DNA of 64,000 nucleotides, taken from assembly GCF_023091745.1 (NCBI RefSeq), contig NC_068913.1, positions 15,084,001 through 15,148,000 of the forward strand. The letters run 5' to 3'. Positions 43,805 through 55,106 of the stretch are shown piece by piece. Every line of letters starts with the position of its first letter. The first letter of the stretch is position 1. A model generated the notes under the pieces. The model worked only from the letters and a program-made list of their open reading frames with translations. It ran no database searches and was not told the origin of the DNA. Position numbers and translations under genes: made by a program. The stretch is from Budorcas taxicolor (Eukaryota; Chordata; Mammalia; Artiodactyla; Bovidae).

Positions 43805-44755
43805 TTTTTAAAATTTTGAATTCATTTTTTTTAATTTTTAAAAGTAGGTCATTGGTTATGTATAATATTTTAAATATAGCAGTATATACATGCCAATCCA
43901 AAACTCCCAGTCTATCTCTCCTCTCACCCTTTCCCCATGGTAAGCATAAGATCCATCTCTTAAGTTTGTAAGTCTGTTTCTGTTTTGTAATTACGTTCAG
44001 TTGCATCATTTTCTAAAATTCCACATATAATGTTATATGATATTCGTCTTTCTCTACCTGACTTATTACTTCACTTAGCATGATGCTCTCCAGCGCCATT
44101 CATGTTGCTCCAAATGGCATTACTTTGCTCTGTTTTCTGATTGAGTCATGTTCCCTTGCATGTATGTCCTGCATCTTCTTTGTCCATTCATCTGTCAGTG
44201 GACATTTAGATTGCTTCTGTGTCTTGGCTATCGTAAGCAGCACGGCAGTGAACATTGTGGTGCGTGTCTCCTCTTGAACCAAGTTTTGGAGCTTGGGTCC
44301 GCCCATGGGTGGAACCACTGAATCATATAGTAGCTTTAGTTTTAGTTTCTTAAGGAACCTCCATGCTCTTCTCCATACTGGTTGAACCAATTTCATTGGG
44401 AAGGTTCCAATAGTTAGTGTGGGAGGGTTCCCTTTTCTCCACACCCATTCCAGCATTTATTCTTTGTAGTCAGAAAGATGGGCATTCCGACTGGTGTGAG
44501 ATGCTATCACATTGTAGTTTTTATTTGCATTTCGGTAATAATCAGCATTGTTGAACATCTTTTCATGTGCCTCTTGGCCATCTGTATGTCTTCTTTGGAT
44601 AAATGTCTCTTTAGGTCTTCTGCCCTTTTTTAGGGGGTGGGGGTTGTTTGTTTTTTTGATATTGAACCACATGAGTTGTTTTTAAATTTTGGAGATGAAT
44701 CCCCTGTTGGTCACATCATTTGCACATATTTTCTCCCATTGTTTAATAGCAGATA
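43805..44755 (-). mobile_element. second L1 copy, 3' UTR plus ORF2 C-terminus, antisense
   Basis: Repeats the order of the preceding L1 (T-rich end, 'cacatataatgttatatgat', 'gtctttctctacctgactta') and then runs about 650 bp into ORF2 ('tccacacccattccagcatt', 'gactggtgtgagatgctatc', 'atttgcatttcggtaataat'). Confidence 0.88.
44100..44456 (-). pseudogene. L1 ORF2 protein, C-terminal remnant
   Basis: The 118-codon open stretch includes 'WRRAWRFLKKLKLKLLYDS' and 'DEWTKKMQDI', recognisable L1 ORF2 C-terminal motifs. Several substitutions and an early loss of the terminal motif mark it as decayed. Endonuclease and catalytic domains are absent. Confidence 0.8.
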
Positions 44756-46129
44756 GCTGTTAACTTTATACAGATGCTAATGTCTGCATCAGGCTGATAG
44801 GATGATGATGTAATTTCATTTACATCTGTCAAATGTTTTTTTTTGGATCACAAAGTTTCCCAATTTGTGTTCTTCTCAGGTCCTAGGTCTTCCTCTGTCT
44901 TTGCAAGCCCACTCTGCATGGGAAGGTTTGTAGCCCATTGCAGGCAAGAATGGGGCACGATGATGAAAGGCGGGAGCAACTTGGACTTTCGGGAGAAATA
45001 AACAAGGTTTAAATTTGTGCAAAGATCAGCTTGAGGTGAACCAAAAGGAGAATAGGGTCAGGGTAAAAGAATTTTGTGTTTGTATGTGTGCTTAAGGCAT
45101 GAAATGTGGCTCTGGAGTTCCATGGCAGGGTCTGGTCTTCTAGTGAGCATGTAACTCTTCTTTGGAATTTATACATCCACTCGTGCAAGTGCACTAGTCC
45201 TTAGAACAACTAACGACCCATTACTGCCCTGGACAGGCCTGGACTGTGCCTGGGCTGCCCTGGATGTTGGCTCTCAGTGGTCATTAACTGAAGCCTGGCT
45301 CACAAGAGTGGCTGGTTTTTAATGAGGAATTGCTTTCCTGCAAGAAACATTCTTAAGTTTTGTTGGAAAAGGGAAAAGTAAATCCCAGGGGATTGTTAGA
45401 ACTGGCAGTGGAGGCCTGTTCACTAGCCTGACTGGATTTCCTTTAAACACCAAGGTGAAAGTCAGTCAGCATGGAGCTCTCACCAGTGAGGATTTAGTAA
45501 GTTTTTGTTCTTGTTCTAAGCCAGTGCCAGGAACTATAATTAGCAGGTAAGTGTAAGAGACAGAGATGTATTTTTTTCCTGTTGATTTAAATACCCTTCT
45601 CTTTACAAAACCCACATCCATCCTTACCAAAGTGGACCTGCATAGTGGAAGTCCAAATGGACAGAAGTCTTCTGGAAATTCATATACAGTGGGTTTGTTA
45701 GTTTGCTTTTGGCCTGGGAATAAATAAACGGCCTTGGACTGGTTTGCCATTAATCTCTCATCTTTCTTTTTTTCTTTTCCTAGTTATCTTAACTACAGAA
45801 TACTTTACTGGCATGTTAGAAATCCTTGATTTTTAGATATATTCATTTTTAATTCTTTCCTTTTTTTCTCTCCCTTGGCAAATCTTTATCACACTCTTAG
45901 ACAACTTGCGGTTTCTTTCATAGAGAGGTGTCCCCTTAAAGGAAATGGGGTAAATGGTTTAGTGGAAAATGGAAGGAACCTATGAGGCTTTTATATATCT
46001 AAAAGGACGCTTATTAAAAGAGCATGAGGGGCATATAATGATAAACACTAGTTATCCTTCCAATATGAAGATGTTGCTCCTTAACCTTTTTCAGGTGTTT
46101 TGAAGGTTTTGCTTTGGTTCGTTTGGAGT
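44756..46129. other. unique DNA, nothing recognised
   Basis: No repeat identified. A 94-codon minus frame (45750-45466) and a 61-codon one (45194-45009) have no recognisable domain. Confidence 0.35.
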
Positions 46130-46255
46130 TTTTTTAATTTTAATTTTTCAAATTATGAAAATATGATAACACACTTAGAGGAGACTTGGAAAACACAGAA
46201 CAAACTTACATATAGTTCCACTATATATTACAGTTATTTTTTAAGTAGATAAATT
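46130..46255 (-). mobile_element. possible old L1/HAL1-type relic
   Basis: 'ttttcaaattatgaaaatat' and 'cttggaaaacacagaacaaa' recall an antisense old LINE, but too little is preserved for a firm family call. The segment 46256-46637 shows nothing I recognise. Confidence 0.3.
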
Positions 46256-46637
46256 AAGATTTTTCATTGAAGTTTCAATATCAAAATCTCAAAAATTAGT
46301 AGAATAAATATACAGAGAATTAGAAGGATGTAGTAGACCTGAAAATCACTGTGAACCAGTTCAGCATAATTAATATTTATACAATTTTCACACAACAGTA
46401 GGATACAAATTATATTCAAGTTCCCATAGACTGTTTGGATTTTTTGATGTTTGGTTTTGTTTGTCTCCCTACTTGTTGTTTCCATTAACATGAATGGATT
46501 TGCATTAACTCATCCATATCTGACTCTTTTGACCAAAAAAAAATATAATTTCATCTGGGGAAAATCAATGAAAAAGCTTATTGATGTACCTGTTGAATAT
46601 GTGCCATTGAATCTTATATAAATAAGTAGCTTGTGTT

Positions 46638-48052
46638 GCAGAAGATATTAAGAAGAGGTGGCAAGAATACACAGAACTATGCAAAAAAGGTCTTCACGAC
46701 CCAGATCATCACAATGGTGTGATCACTCAACTAGAGCCAGACATCCTGGAATGCAAAGTCAAGTGGGCCTTAGGAAGCATCACTACGAACAAAGCTAGTG
46801 GAGGTGATGAAATTCCAGTTGAGCTGTTTCAAATCCTAAAAGATGATGTGTGAAAGTGCTGCACTCAATATGCTAGCAAATTTGGAAAACTCAGCAGTGG
46901 CCACAGGACTGGAAAAGGTCAGGTTTCATTCCAATCCCAAAGAAAGGCAATGCCAAAGAATGCTCAAACTGCACAATTATATTCATCTCACATGCTAGCA
47001 AAGTAATGCTCAAAATTCTCCAAGCCAGGCTTCAACAGTACATGGACCATGAACTTCCAGATGTTCAAGCTGGATTTAGAAAAGGCAGAGGAACCAGAGA
47101 TCAAATTGCCAACATCCGTTGGATCATTGAAAAAGCAAGAGAGTTTCAGAAAACATCTACTTCTGCTTTATTGACTATGTCAAAGCCTTTCCCTGTGTGT
47201 ATCACAACAAACTTGGAAAATTCTTCAAGAGGTGGGAATACCAGACCACTTGACCTTTCTCCTGAGAAATCTATGTGCAGGTCAGGAAGCAACAGTTAGA
47301 ACTGGACATGGAACAACAGACTAGTTCCAAATAGGAAAAGGAGTATGTCAAGACTGTATATTGTCACCCTGCTTATTTAACTTCTCTGCAGAGTACATCA
47401 TGAGAAATCCTGGACTGGATGAAGCACAAACTGGAATCAGGACCAGTGAATATCAATGACCTCAGATGTGCAGATGACACCACCCTTATGGCAGAAAGCG
47501 AAGAAGAACTAAAGAGCCTCTTGATGAAAGTGAAAGAAGAGAGTGAAGAAGTTGGCTTAAAATTCAACATTCAGAAAACTAAGATCATGGCATCTGGTCC
47601 CATAACTTCATGGGAAATAGATGGGGAAACAGTGGAAACAGTGTCAGACTTTATTTTGGGGGGCTCCAAAATCACTGCAGATGGTGATTGCAGCCATGAA
47701 ATTAAAAGATGCTTACTCCTTGGAAGAAAAGTTATGACCAATCTACATAGCATATTAAAAAGCAGAGACATAGTAATGTTAGTATTGCCAGCAAAGGTCT
47801 GTCTAGTCAAGGCTATGGTTTTGCCAGCAGTCATGTATGGATGTGAGAGTTGGACTATAAAGAAAGCTGAATGCCAAAGAATTGATGCTTTTGAACTGTG
47901 GTGTTGGAAAAGACTCTTGGGAGTCCCTTGGACAGCAAGGAGATCCAACCAGTCCATCCTAAAGGAAATCAGTCCTGAGTTCATTGACAGGACTGATGCT
48001 GAAGCTGAAACTCCAATACTTTGGCCACCTGATGCAAAGAACTGACTCATTT
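46638..48052 (+). pseudogene. BovB reverse transcriptase, frameshifted
   Basis: The RTE-clade reverse transcriptase would copy LINE RNA at a nicked target. Here the reading frame is broken several times: near 46846 a one-base loss brings TGA 46851-46853 into frame. A one-base loss near 47150, just before the motif A region, shifts 47006-47299 out of register. About two bases are lost near 47979. The best open pieces are 47006-47299 and 47419-48045, in different frames. The catalytic motif reads CADD (47467-47478), not YADD. Intact C-terminal motifs include 'KTKIMASGPITSW' and 'MYGCESWTIKKAE'. No active enzyme is possible. Confidence 0.92.
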
Positions 48053-48260
48053 GAAAAGACCCTGATGCTGGGAAAGATTGAAGGTAGGAGGAAAGGGGAT
48101 GACAGAGAATGAGATGGTTGGATGGCATCACCGACTGGATGGACATGAGTTTGAGTAAACTCTGGGAGTTGGTGATGGACAGGGAGGCCTGCTGTGCTGC
48201 AGTTCATGGAGTTGCAAAGAATTGGACACGACTGAGTGACTGAACTGAACTGAACTGAGC
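46638..48260 (+). mobile_element. BovB LINE, longest copy (1.6 kb, 5'-truncated)
   Basis: Covers the reverse-transcriptase half and the full 3' end ('gagttgcaaagaattggaca cgactgag', then a (ctgaa)4 tail to 48260). The apurinic-endonuclease-like 5' half is missing. A short flank match (gttgc at 46634-46638 and 48265-48269) is too weak to prove a duplication. Confidence 0.96.
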
Positions 48261-49128
48261 GTATGTTGCCAGTAAGAAATGATGAGCCACAAGTTTTCTT
48301 TGTCATTGTCCAGTTCTCACTGCAGAGTTTGGCAAAACTGAGTTCAGAATCAGAATCAACAAGTCAGATTCAGAACAAGAGACAAGTGAAGGATAAAGGA
48401 GCAAGACTGTGGTCAGTTGGGAAGGTTACAAATGCAACCATGCTCATTAAACAGAAGCGAAAATCAGGACCAAGTTCAGCCTAGAAACATCGACAAAAGC
48501 AAATTAGTAAAATGCCCAACAGGAAAGATCATAACAATTAAGCCAATATAGGATAATTATGATATAATAAAGATTCAAATCACCTCTACTTCAGGGTATG
48601 TGAAGAATTCTTTACCTGTTGCAAAGCATCACTGTTTTTTCTAGTCTTTCTCTCCCTCAGACTTGTCTCATAACTCTTCAAAATAAAATGGTCCGTGGAA
48701 CTAAGAATGAACGGGGTTGAATAAAATAGTTCAGTGATTTTTGGTGACAATGATTATACCTTTTAAAGTTTTCATAACTAGCACTTTACTGTTATCATTA
48801 TTTTCCGCTCAGTAGACAGCACCAGTTCCAGAAGTTTCGTGATATAATTGAAATTGATGTTTGTGTTTGTTTTTTTTTTTTGCTAAGCAGCATATTTGAT
48901 ATTTCTTCAATGAGGTTCCAGCTGTCCTCCCAGCACTCACTCCCAAAATCTGTGGTGAAGAAAACATGACTTCACTCCATCTCATCCCTACAGCAGCCTT
49001 GGCTTTCCTCTTCACAAAATTGTTAAGACTTTAAAGGTCATGGGCAGTATTTACAAAGGCTAAGATGTAGCATGGGAGAGGCAGTGATGCTTGTGTTCTC
49101 ATAGTTATGATAAAACATGGAGTATTCT
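48261..49128. other. unique DNA, nothing recognised
   Basis: A T run at 48871-48881 has no attached element that I recognise. Confidence 0.35.
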
Positions 49129-49140
49129 AACTGAGGATCA

Positions 49141-49350
49141 GATCTTCCCAGGTGGTACAGTAGTAAAGAACCCGCCTGTCAATGCAGGAGACTCGAGTTC
49201 AATCCCTGGGTTGTGAAGATCCCTTGGAGAAGGAAATGTCAACCCACTCCAGTATTCTTGCCTGGAGAATTCCCTAGACAGAGGAGCCTAATGGGCTTCA
49301 GTCCGCGGGGTCACAAAGAGTCGGACATGAGTGAGCAGCTGAACACACAC
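49141..49350 (+). mobile_element. Bov-tA-type SINE with perfect 12-bp TSD
   Basis: Head gatcttcccaggtggtacag; ends 'gagtgagcagctgaacacac ac'. The 12-mer aactgaggatca at 49129-49140 and 49351-49362 flanks it exactly. Confidence 0.96.
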
Positions 49351-49530
49351 AACTGAGGATCAATATGGGATCCTCTGAATTTTGCTTTTGCAAGTTTGCT
49401 TGGAACCTAAGGATTGTTTTTCTTTTTTCTCCTTTTCCTCACTACCAACACTTGTCTGTTACAGATTCAAACAATGCATTCAAGAAAACCTTTTTATTAG
49501 AGGTTAATTTTAACATACCCTTTCTTATGG

Positions 49531-49651
49531 AGAAGGAAATGGCAACCCACTCCAGTACCCTTGCCTGGAAAATCCGATGGACGGAGAAGCCTGGTAGGCT
49601 ACAGTCCACGGGGTCACAAAGAGTCGGACACAACTGAGTGACCTCACTTCA
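49531..49651 (+). mobile_element. Bov-A2-type monomer with 11-bp TSD
   Basis: A single headless monomer (agaaggaaatggcaacccac to gactgagtgacctcacttca), flanked by ctttcttatgg at 49520-49530 and 49652-49662. The SINE's own cactttc end makes the left few bases of that repeat ambiguous. Confidence 0.9.
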
Positions 49652-49662
49652 CTTTCTTATGG

Positions 49663-50773
49663 CACAGTCCTAAGCTCACGCTTTACTTGCTTTCCAAATG
49701 GCTCCAGCTCCCACAATGAGAAGGGAGCTATTGCCGTGCCAGGGCAGCACGGCCATCTCTTTTCGAGTGGGAGGACAGCACGCTGGCACAGCAGGCTTCC
49801 TCTGTGTTGTGGATTCCTGCTGCAAAGAGCTACCCCTCGGAGGGCTTCCTCATGTAGGTGCTTCCACATTTCTCACCTTGGAGACTGCCCAGCGTGGAGG
49901 TCGGGAAGGACCCGCCCTGACACTTCTCGTCTAAGTTTGTTTCTCTGTGGTTCTCCACAGCCTCCTGGACCGTGTTCCTTTCAGTCTCCCTCAGAATCAT
50001 TTATGTTTCATTATTTGCAGATGAGAAAAAAAATTAAAAAAGCAAATTGACAAACACGGAAGGATCTCATTATTTCATAAGGCTTTGGTCGCCTATTTGA
50101 TTCTGCAAAGTGTGCTCTGCGCTCCAGCTGAATGAGTCTCTGATCCTAGGGTGTAAGAATCTTTCTTACTGTTTCCTCCCTCCGTTTCTTATTTCCTTGC
50201 ATTCCCCATTTCCCTCTTTCCTTGTCTCCTTTCCATCTCCCCCAATCTAGTGGCTTTAAGGCCAATTTGCCCCCAGATCGCCCACTTCTGTTCTTTTCCT
50301 CGTGATGGAATCTCTTCCTCCTTCTGACTCTCAGGTTTGTTCCCAATCGCTGTTAATGCGTTTATCACTTCTGACATAAGGTGGTAGATTTTTTTAGCTT
50401 ATATTTTCCTCCCCTTTGCAACTCCCTTCCTTCACTAATGGCGGAGAGTGACAACTAGTGATTAGAGGAGTCTTGAAAATGCCACCAGGAACTCAGCAAC
50501 CGAGGTGCCTCATCAAGACAAAGACGTGCGTTCAAGCCTGGATCCCCAGATGTCCCCTCCTCCACCCCTTTTATCCCCAGTTTACTGGCAAAACCTGAGT
50601 AACCTCTTTCTACTGCCTGACCTGAAGGTTCTAGCTGAAAACCTTCTGAAGCCCAGGGGTGTCCACACCCTGCTCAGGGCTTTTATACTCTCCTCCCCCA
50701 AGCAGCCTGTTGGGAAGCAAATACTCCGTTATTTCTCTACCAGGCACAAAACCTTTTTGTGTAAATGGGGCTA
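49663..50773. other. unique DNA
   Basis: The part at 49690-49930 is GC-rich with overlapping open frames (104 and 78 codons) but no recognised domain. The part at 50155-50330 is pyrimidine-rich on the plus strand. Confidence 0.35.
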
Positions 50774-50783
50774 TAAAATTTGT

Positions 50784-50988
50784 GCGTGCTCAGTCACTCA
50801 GTTGTGTCTGACTCCTTGCGACTCCATGGGCTGCAGCCCGCCAGGGATTCTCCAGGCAAGAATGCTGGAGTGGATTGCCATGCCCTCCTCCAGGGGATCT
50901 TCCCAACCCAGGGATCCAGCCCTCCTCTCCTGTGTCTCTTGCATTGGCAGGCAGATTCTTTACCACTCACACCATCTGGGAAGCCCTC
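50784..50988 (-). mobile_element. Bov-tA-type SINE with 10-bp TSD
   Basis: The minus-strand element starts gggcttcccagatggtgtga. taaaatttgt at 50774-50783 and 50989-50998 flanks it. About 16 bp ('ggctcctctgtccat'-type) is missing between 'cccgccag' and 'ggattctcc' on the plus strand. Confidence 0.95.
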
Positions 50989-51371
50989 TAAAATTTGTAG
51001 GTGCTACATAATAAACTTTAAAGAAAAAAACAAACATTTTGGTATATTTCCACTTTGCAAGCCTGTTTCCTCTTTCCTTGCCTTCCTTCTGGGTCCTTCT
51101 TTCAGTCATCATGCTGCCCTTCCTGTCTTCTTTTCTTCTTTTTTGGGCCTTGCTGAGGTGTGTAGCTGAGTTCAGAGCACAAGCTTAGGGAATGATTGAT
51201 CACATCAGACCTTCAGGGTCTGCTTGTCCAGCAGAGCTCAGCTTAAAGCCAGGCCACAAAACTGCTGTGGTCTCCATGGGACAGAATTGTATTGATCACA
51301 ACAGCCACTGGCATTTGTTAAATACTATTTATGAATTATGGTGGTTGGCCCATGCCTTAACAAGTTCATGC

Positions 51372-51480
51372 GTTCATTCTGCAGATATTTGCATTTACCT
51401 TGTACCCAGCTTTTCTAGCTTTGAGGACAGTACAGATAACAAAACAGACAAATGTACCCTCATACAGATCTCACAGATCT
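51372..51480 (-). mobile_element. L2 LINE relic, antisense
   Basis: 'cattctgcagatatttgcat', 'gacagtacagataacaaaac' and 'aaatgtaccctcatacagat' follow the reverse-complement L2 3' end. Sequence 50999-51371 shows nothing recognisable. Confidence 0.5.
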
Positions 51481-51535
51481 CAAAATGTTAGAACACATCT
51501 TCATAATCTCTTGCGCAATAGCAGTTTTTACAAGT

Positions 51536-51750
51536 GACTTCCCAGGTGGCGCAGTGGTTAAGAATCCTGCCAACCCAAGAGACACAGGAGATGCAGGTTC
51601 GATCCCTGGGTTGGGAAGATCCCCTGGAGAAGGAAATGGCAACCCACTTCATTATCCTTGCCTGGAAAATCCCATGGACAGAGGAGCCTGGCAGGCTACA
51701 GTCTGTGAAGTCACAAAGAGTCGAACAGGACTTTGTAACTGAACAACAAC
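51536..51750 (+). mobile_element. Bov-tA-type SINE
   Basis: Head gacttcccaggtggcgcagt with an expanded 'caacccaagagacacaggag' segment. Ends 'caggactttgtaactgaaca' and acaac. Confidence 0.94.
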
Positions 51751-51763
51751 ATTATCTCCTGTA

Positions 51764-51980
51764 GGCTTCCTGGGCAGCTTAGTGATAAAGAATCCATCTG
51801 CCAGTGCAGGAGACGCACGTTCGATCCCTGGGTCGGGAAGATCCCCTGGAGAAGAAAATAGCAACCGCCTCTGGTATTCTTACCTGGCAAATCCTATGGA
51901 GAAAGGAGCCTGGTGGGCTGCAGTCCATGGAGTTGCAAAAGAGTGGGACATGACTGGCTGACTGAGCATGCACATGCACT
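51764..51980 (+). mobile_element. Bov-tA-type SINE, same orientation as the previous one
   Basis: Starts ggcttcctgggcagcttagt, 13 bp after the previous element, and ends 'tgactgagcatgcacatgca'. Its own short flank match (tctcct at 51755-51760 and 51985-51990) argues for a separate insertion. Confidence 0.93.
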
Positions 51981-51990
51981 AACGTCTCCT

Positions 51991-54412
51991 AGAAATAAAA
52001 TCCCCAAAGTTTTAATGAACTAAAGTGAAATACTTTGTTCTCTTTCTATGTTAGTGGAACAGCTTCTTGCAGGATGTGTTTTACTTTCTCTTTCTCTCCT
52101 TCCCCCTTTCCCTTGCTCCTACTAAAAAAAAAGGGGGGGGGGGGCAAAAAAAAGAAAGAAAAGAGAAGCATGTTTGGGTTTTCCCCACCTGGTTATGGTT
52201 AGTTCTTTATTTTAAAATCGCTTTCAAAACAGATCAGACATTACACTGTTAAAAACAATTTTCACTGTCGGCATTGAATATCATACTGCGCTTGTAGTAA
52301 TAACTGATAGATATCTAGAATAATCTTCAAGAGGACTGAGACTCTAAAGAACTGTCAATCACAGAGTTTAACTTTAAACACAGATGATTTGAATTCGTAT
52401 TAGCAGCATGAGGAAGCCAAGAAGATGGAGTAGTGCTGGTTGGAGAAAAGATGATAGGATTACCTCTGCAGTTTGCCTTTCTTGCTGGTTGTTTGAGCCA
52501 CTAAATCAAGGCAAAGTTTATGAAAAGCCTGTGGCTGGGGTCTCCTACTCTTTATTCCTGCTGAGATTTTCCTATTATAAATCTGCTGTCAGAAATAAGT
52601 GCTTTACTTGTGACTTAATTCTACGCAGGCTCAAACACCTAGGTTCAACACTTAGGCCAGGCAGCCTTCACTGTCTCGAGAGCAGCAGAGATCTCATTAA
52701 TTTGAGCTGCTGCAAAGAAAAGGGGTTCACATGCTCTGTGGTCACCATTCCCTTCTCTGGCAATCGCGCTGTGGATGCTGAAAGAAAACATGAGCTCCAA
52801 GGCGCCCATCGGCCCAGGACCTTGAGGGCTAGCATGGAGCTGCCGTTTAGGGAGTGTCAGGGTGTGTGGATCCCAGAGTATTATCCTCCTAGAGGGAAGC
52901 AGTTCCTCTCTTTTAAGATTTTTCGTGCCACCTCTTTTTAAAAAATCTGTCATTTAAAAACATGTCTGTTCCTATCATCCTTAGCTAATAGGCTGTCCAG
53001 TCTGGGAGCCATGTGAGGCTATTCAAATTGTAAGTAATTAAAATCAAATACAACTTTAAATCTGGTTCCTGCATGTGTATGAACCTCACTTGAGTGCCTG
53101 ATTGCCACGTGGGGCTCAGGGCTACTGCCTTGAACAGCACAAGAAAGACATTCCCACGGTCACAGAAATCTCTGTGGCTGGAGCTGGTGCAGAGATTGTA
53201 AACTATCTCTTGGTCTTTGATCACTCAGCACATTTATGCTGATCAGACTTAAAAGGTATAGGCAGTATGAGCTGGATACTAAAATTTCAACATGTTTTCA
53301 TCTTAGATATTCTGATTTTGTATCTTCCTGTTAAAGATTCACAGAAATTACTTTCTTGGCTGTCTTAAGTGTCTTTGGATATCTATATATTAGCACCTTG
53401 TAACATATGCTTCCCAGAGGATCTAGTTTACAAGCTGTTGGTTATCAGCAGGAAAGAAATTGAGAGGATGAATTTAGACATTTTTGTATGGATTCAGCTT
53501 CAGTGTGACATCCAGTCATTCATACTGATTATGTTTTATGAAAAGATTGGTCTGACACAGAATGGAAAATTTTAAAACTGGCCCTTTACTGCACGGAGTT
53601 AAGGACCAAAGACGTAAGAAAAGTTTCACCTTTGGAAACACAGTCCACCTAAGAATTCCAGACAGGACCAGCTAAAATTAAGGGGACAAAAGCTCAATTC
53701 AGAGTAAAAAAAAAAAATCTGTATATTAAATGTATAATTATTTGGCATGACTGTGAACATGATCTACGGCAGTCTCCTCATTCACTCTGTAGTGTGTAGT
53801 AAGGATGTTAGTGCTCAGCGCTCTTCTCGATAAATTTTGGCTCCACTTTTCATATAACCTTGTCTATCTCAGGGAGCTTTGGCCAGAGTGAGGGGAATGA
53901 GTACCCGTTATTGAGAGTACTGTGGTGCTTGTTTATTACACTTGACCAGCTTGGGAAGATTTGTGCTTTAGCTGATAACAGTCACTACTCTTTGAAAAGT
54001 ATTACAGTATTTGATTGAAAACTGAGATACGTGACTGTATCTCAGCACAGTGGAGTCATTTCTATATGATGAGAGCTGATACCTTATAACAGGAGAATTC
54101 TTAGCCTTGTCCCAGTTCCACCCCTGGGCGCCTGGTCATGTTTCAGTGCACTCAGATCAAGTACCAGAGTCCACATGGTACAAGCATGTTGAGTTGCTCA
54201 GTAAATAATATATAGTATTAAGTGCTTATTTGCTAGCTTCCCTGACTAAACTCTGAGCTTTCCGAGGAAAAGAGCTGTATTCAGCCACCTTGATCTTCCT
54301 TGACTTGCATAGTAGATGCTCAATAAGAGTAGGCATTTAATTGGCTACTGGAACTACAAGATTCTACTAAAACACGCATATTTAGTGACCAAGTCGGTCC
54401 TCTGGTTCATTC
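51991..54412. other. mostly unique DNA; one long open frame
   Basis: Holds a 12-base G run between A runs (52124-52152) and a 177-codon plus-strand frame (52408-52941) in non-repetitive sequence, Cys- and Arg-rich, that I cannot assign. A MER relic lies at 52993-53172. No splice-site context supports an exon. Confidence 0.3.
52993..53172 (-). mobile_element. possible hAT/MER relic
   Basis: 'ctgtccagtctgggagccat gtgaggctat', 'taattaaaatcaaatacaac' and 'cacttgagtgcctgattgcc acgtggggctcagggctact' resemble the reverse complement of a 'ctgtccaata/gccacatgtggct' MER. No target-site duplication was found. Confidence 0.5.
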
Positions 54413-54617
54413 AGAAAGTGAAAGTGTTAGTCGCTCAGTTGGGTCTGACTCTTTGTGACCTCATGGATTGTAGCCCACCAGCTCCTCTGTCCATGGAATT
54501 CTCCAGGCAAAAATACTGGAGTGGGTTGCAAACCCTCCTCCAGGGGATCTTCCCAACCCAGGGATCAAAGCCAGGTGTCCTGCGTTGCAGGCAGATTCTT
54601 TACCATGTGAGCCTCAG
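54413..54617 (-). mobile_element. Bov-tA-type SINE
   Basis: Ends (plus-strand left) gaaagtgaaagtgttagtcg ctcag. The head is slightly eroded (gaggctcacatggtaaagaa on the minus strand). Confidence 0.93.
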
Positions 54618-54758
54618 ACGATACCAAATTACTAGCCTTTCCTTTGCTTCATCTAGTTGTTCTGTAGTCCTAAATGTGTTGAGTTTAAGCTCCATCTAGG
54701 TCGCTGACTTGTTACATAATCAGAAAACCTTTATTGTGGGTTATTACTATTCCTTCCT

Positions 54759-54874
54759 GGGGGAGGGCATCGCAGTCCACTCCGGTATTCCTGCCTGGAG
54801 AATCCCATGGACAAAGGGGCCTGGTGGGCTATGGTCCACTGGGTCACAAAGAGTTGGACATGACTGAAGTAATA
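54759..54874 (+). mobile_element. Bov-A2-type monomer, sense arm of an inverted pair
   Basis: Headless monomer from gggggagggcatcgcagtcc to catgactgaagtaatagtgg, ending in an A-run (54878-54890) that abuts the next SINE. Confidence 0.9.
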
Positions 54875-54888
54875 GTGGAAAAAAAAAA

Positions 54889-55106
54889 AGAAAATGTTAC
54901 TCACTCAGTCGTGTCTGACTCTTTGTGACCCCATAGACTGTAGTCCGCCAGGCCCCTCTGTCCATAGGATTCTCTAGGCAAGAATACTGGAGTGGGTTGC
55001 CATGCCCTTCTCCAGGGGATCTTCCCCACCCAGAGATCAAACCCAAGTCTCCGGCATCTGCTGCATTGCACGCGGATTCTCTACTGTCTGAGCCACCAGG
55101 AAGCCT
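54889..55106 (-). mobile_element. Bov-tA-type SINE, antisense arm of an inverted pair
   Basis: Full-length element on the minus strand (ggcttcctggtggctcagac...). Its 3' end faces that of 54759-54874 across about 14 bp, so transcripts of either strand could fold into a hairpin. Confidence 0.93.

Noticed and set aside
47571..48146. 191-codon minus-strand open frame, the longest in the window
   Set aside because: It lies antisense to the BovB reverse transcriptase. BovB copies commonly leave such mirror frames, and the residues match no protein.
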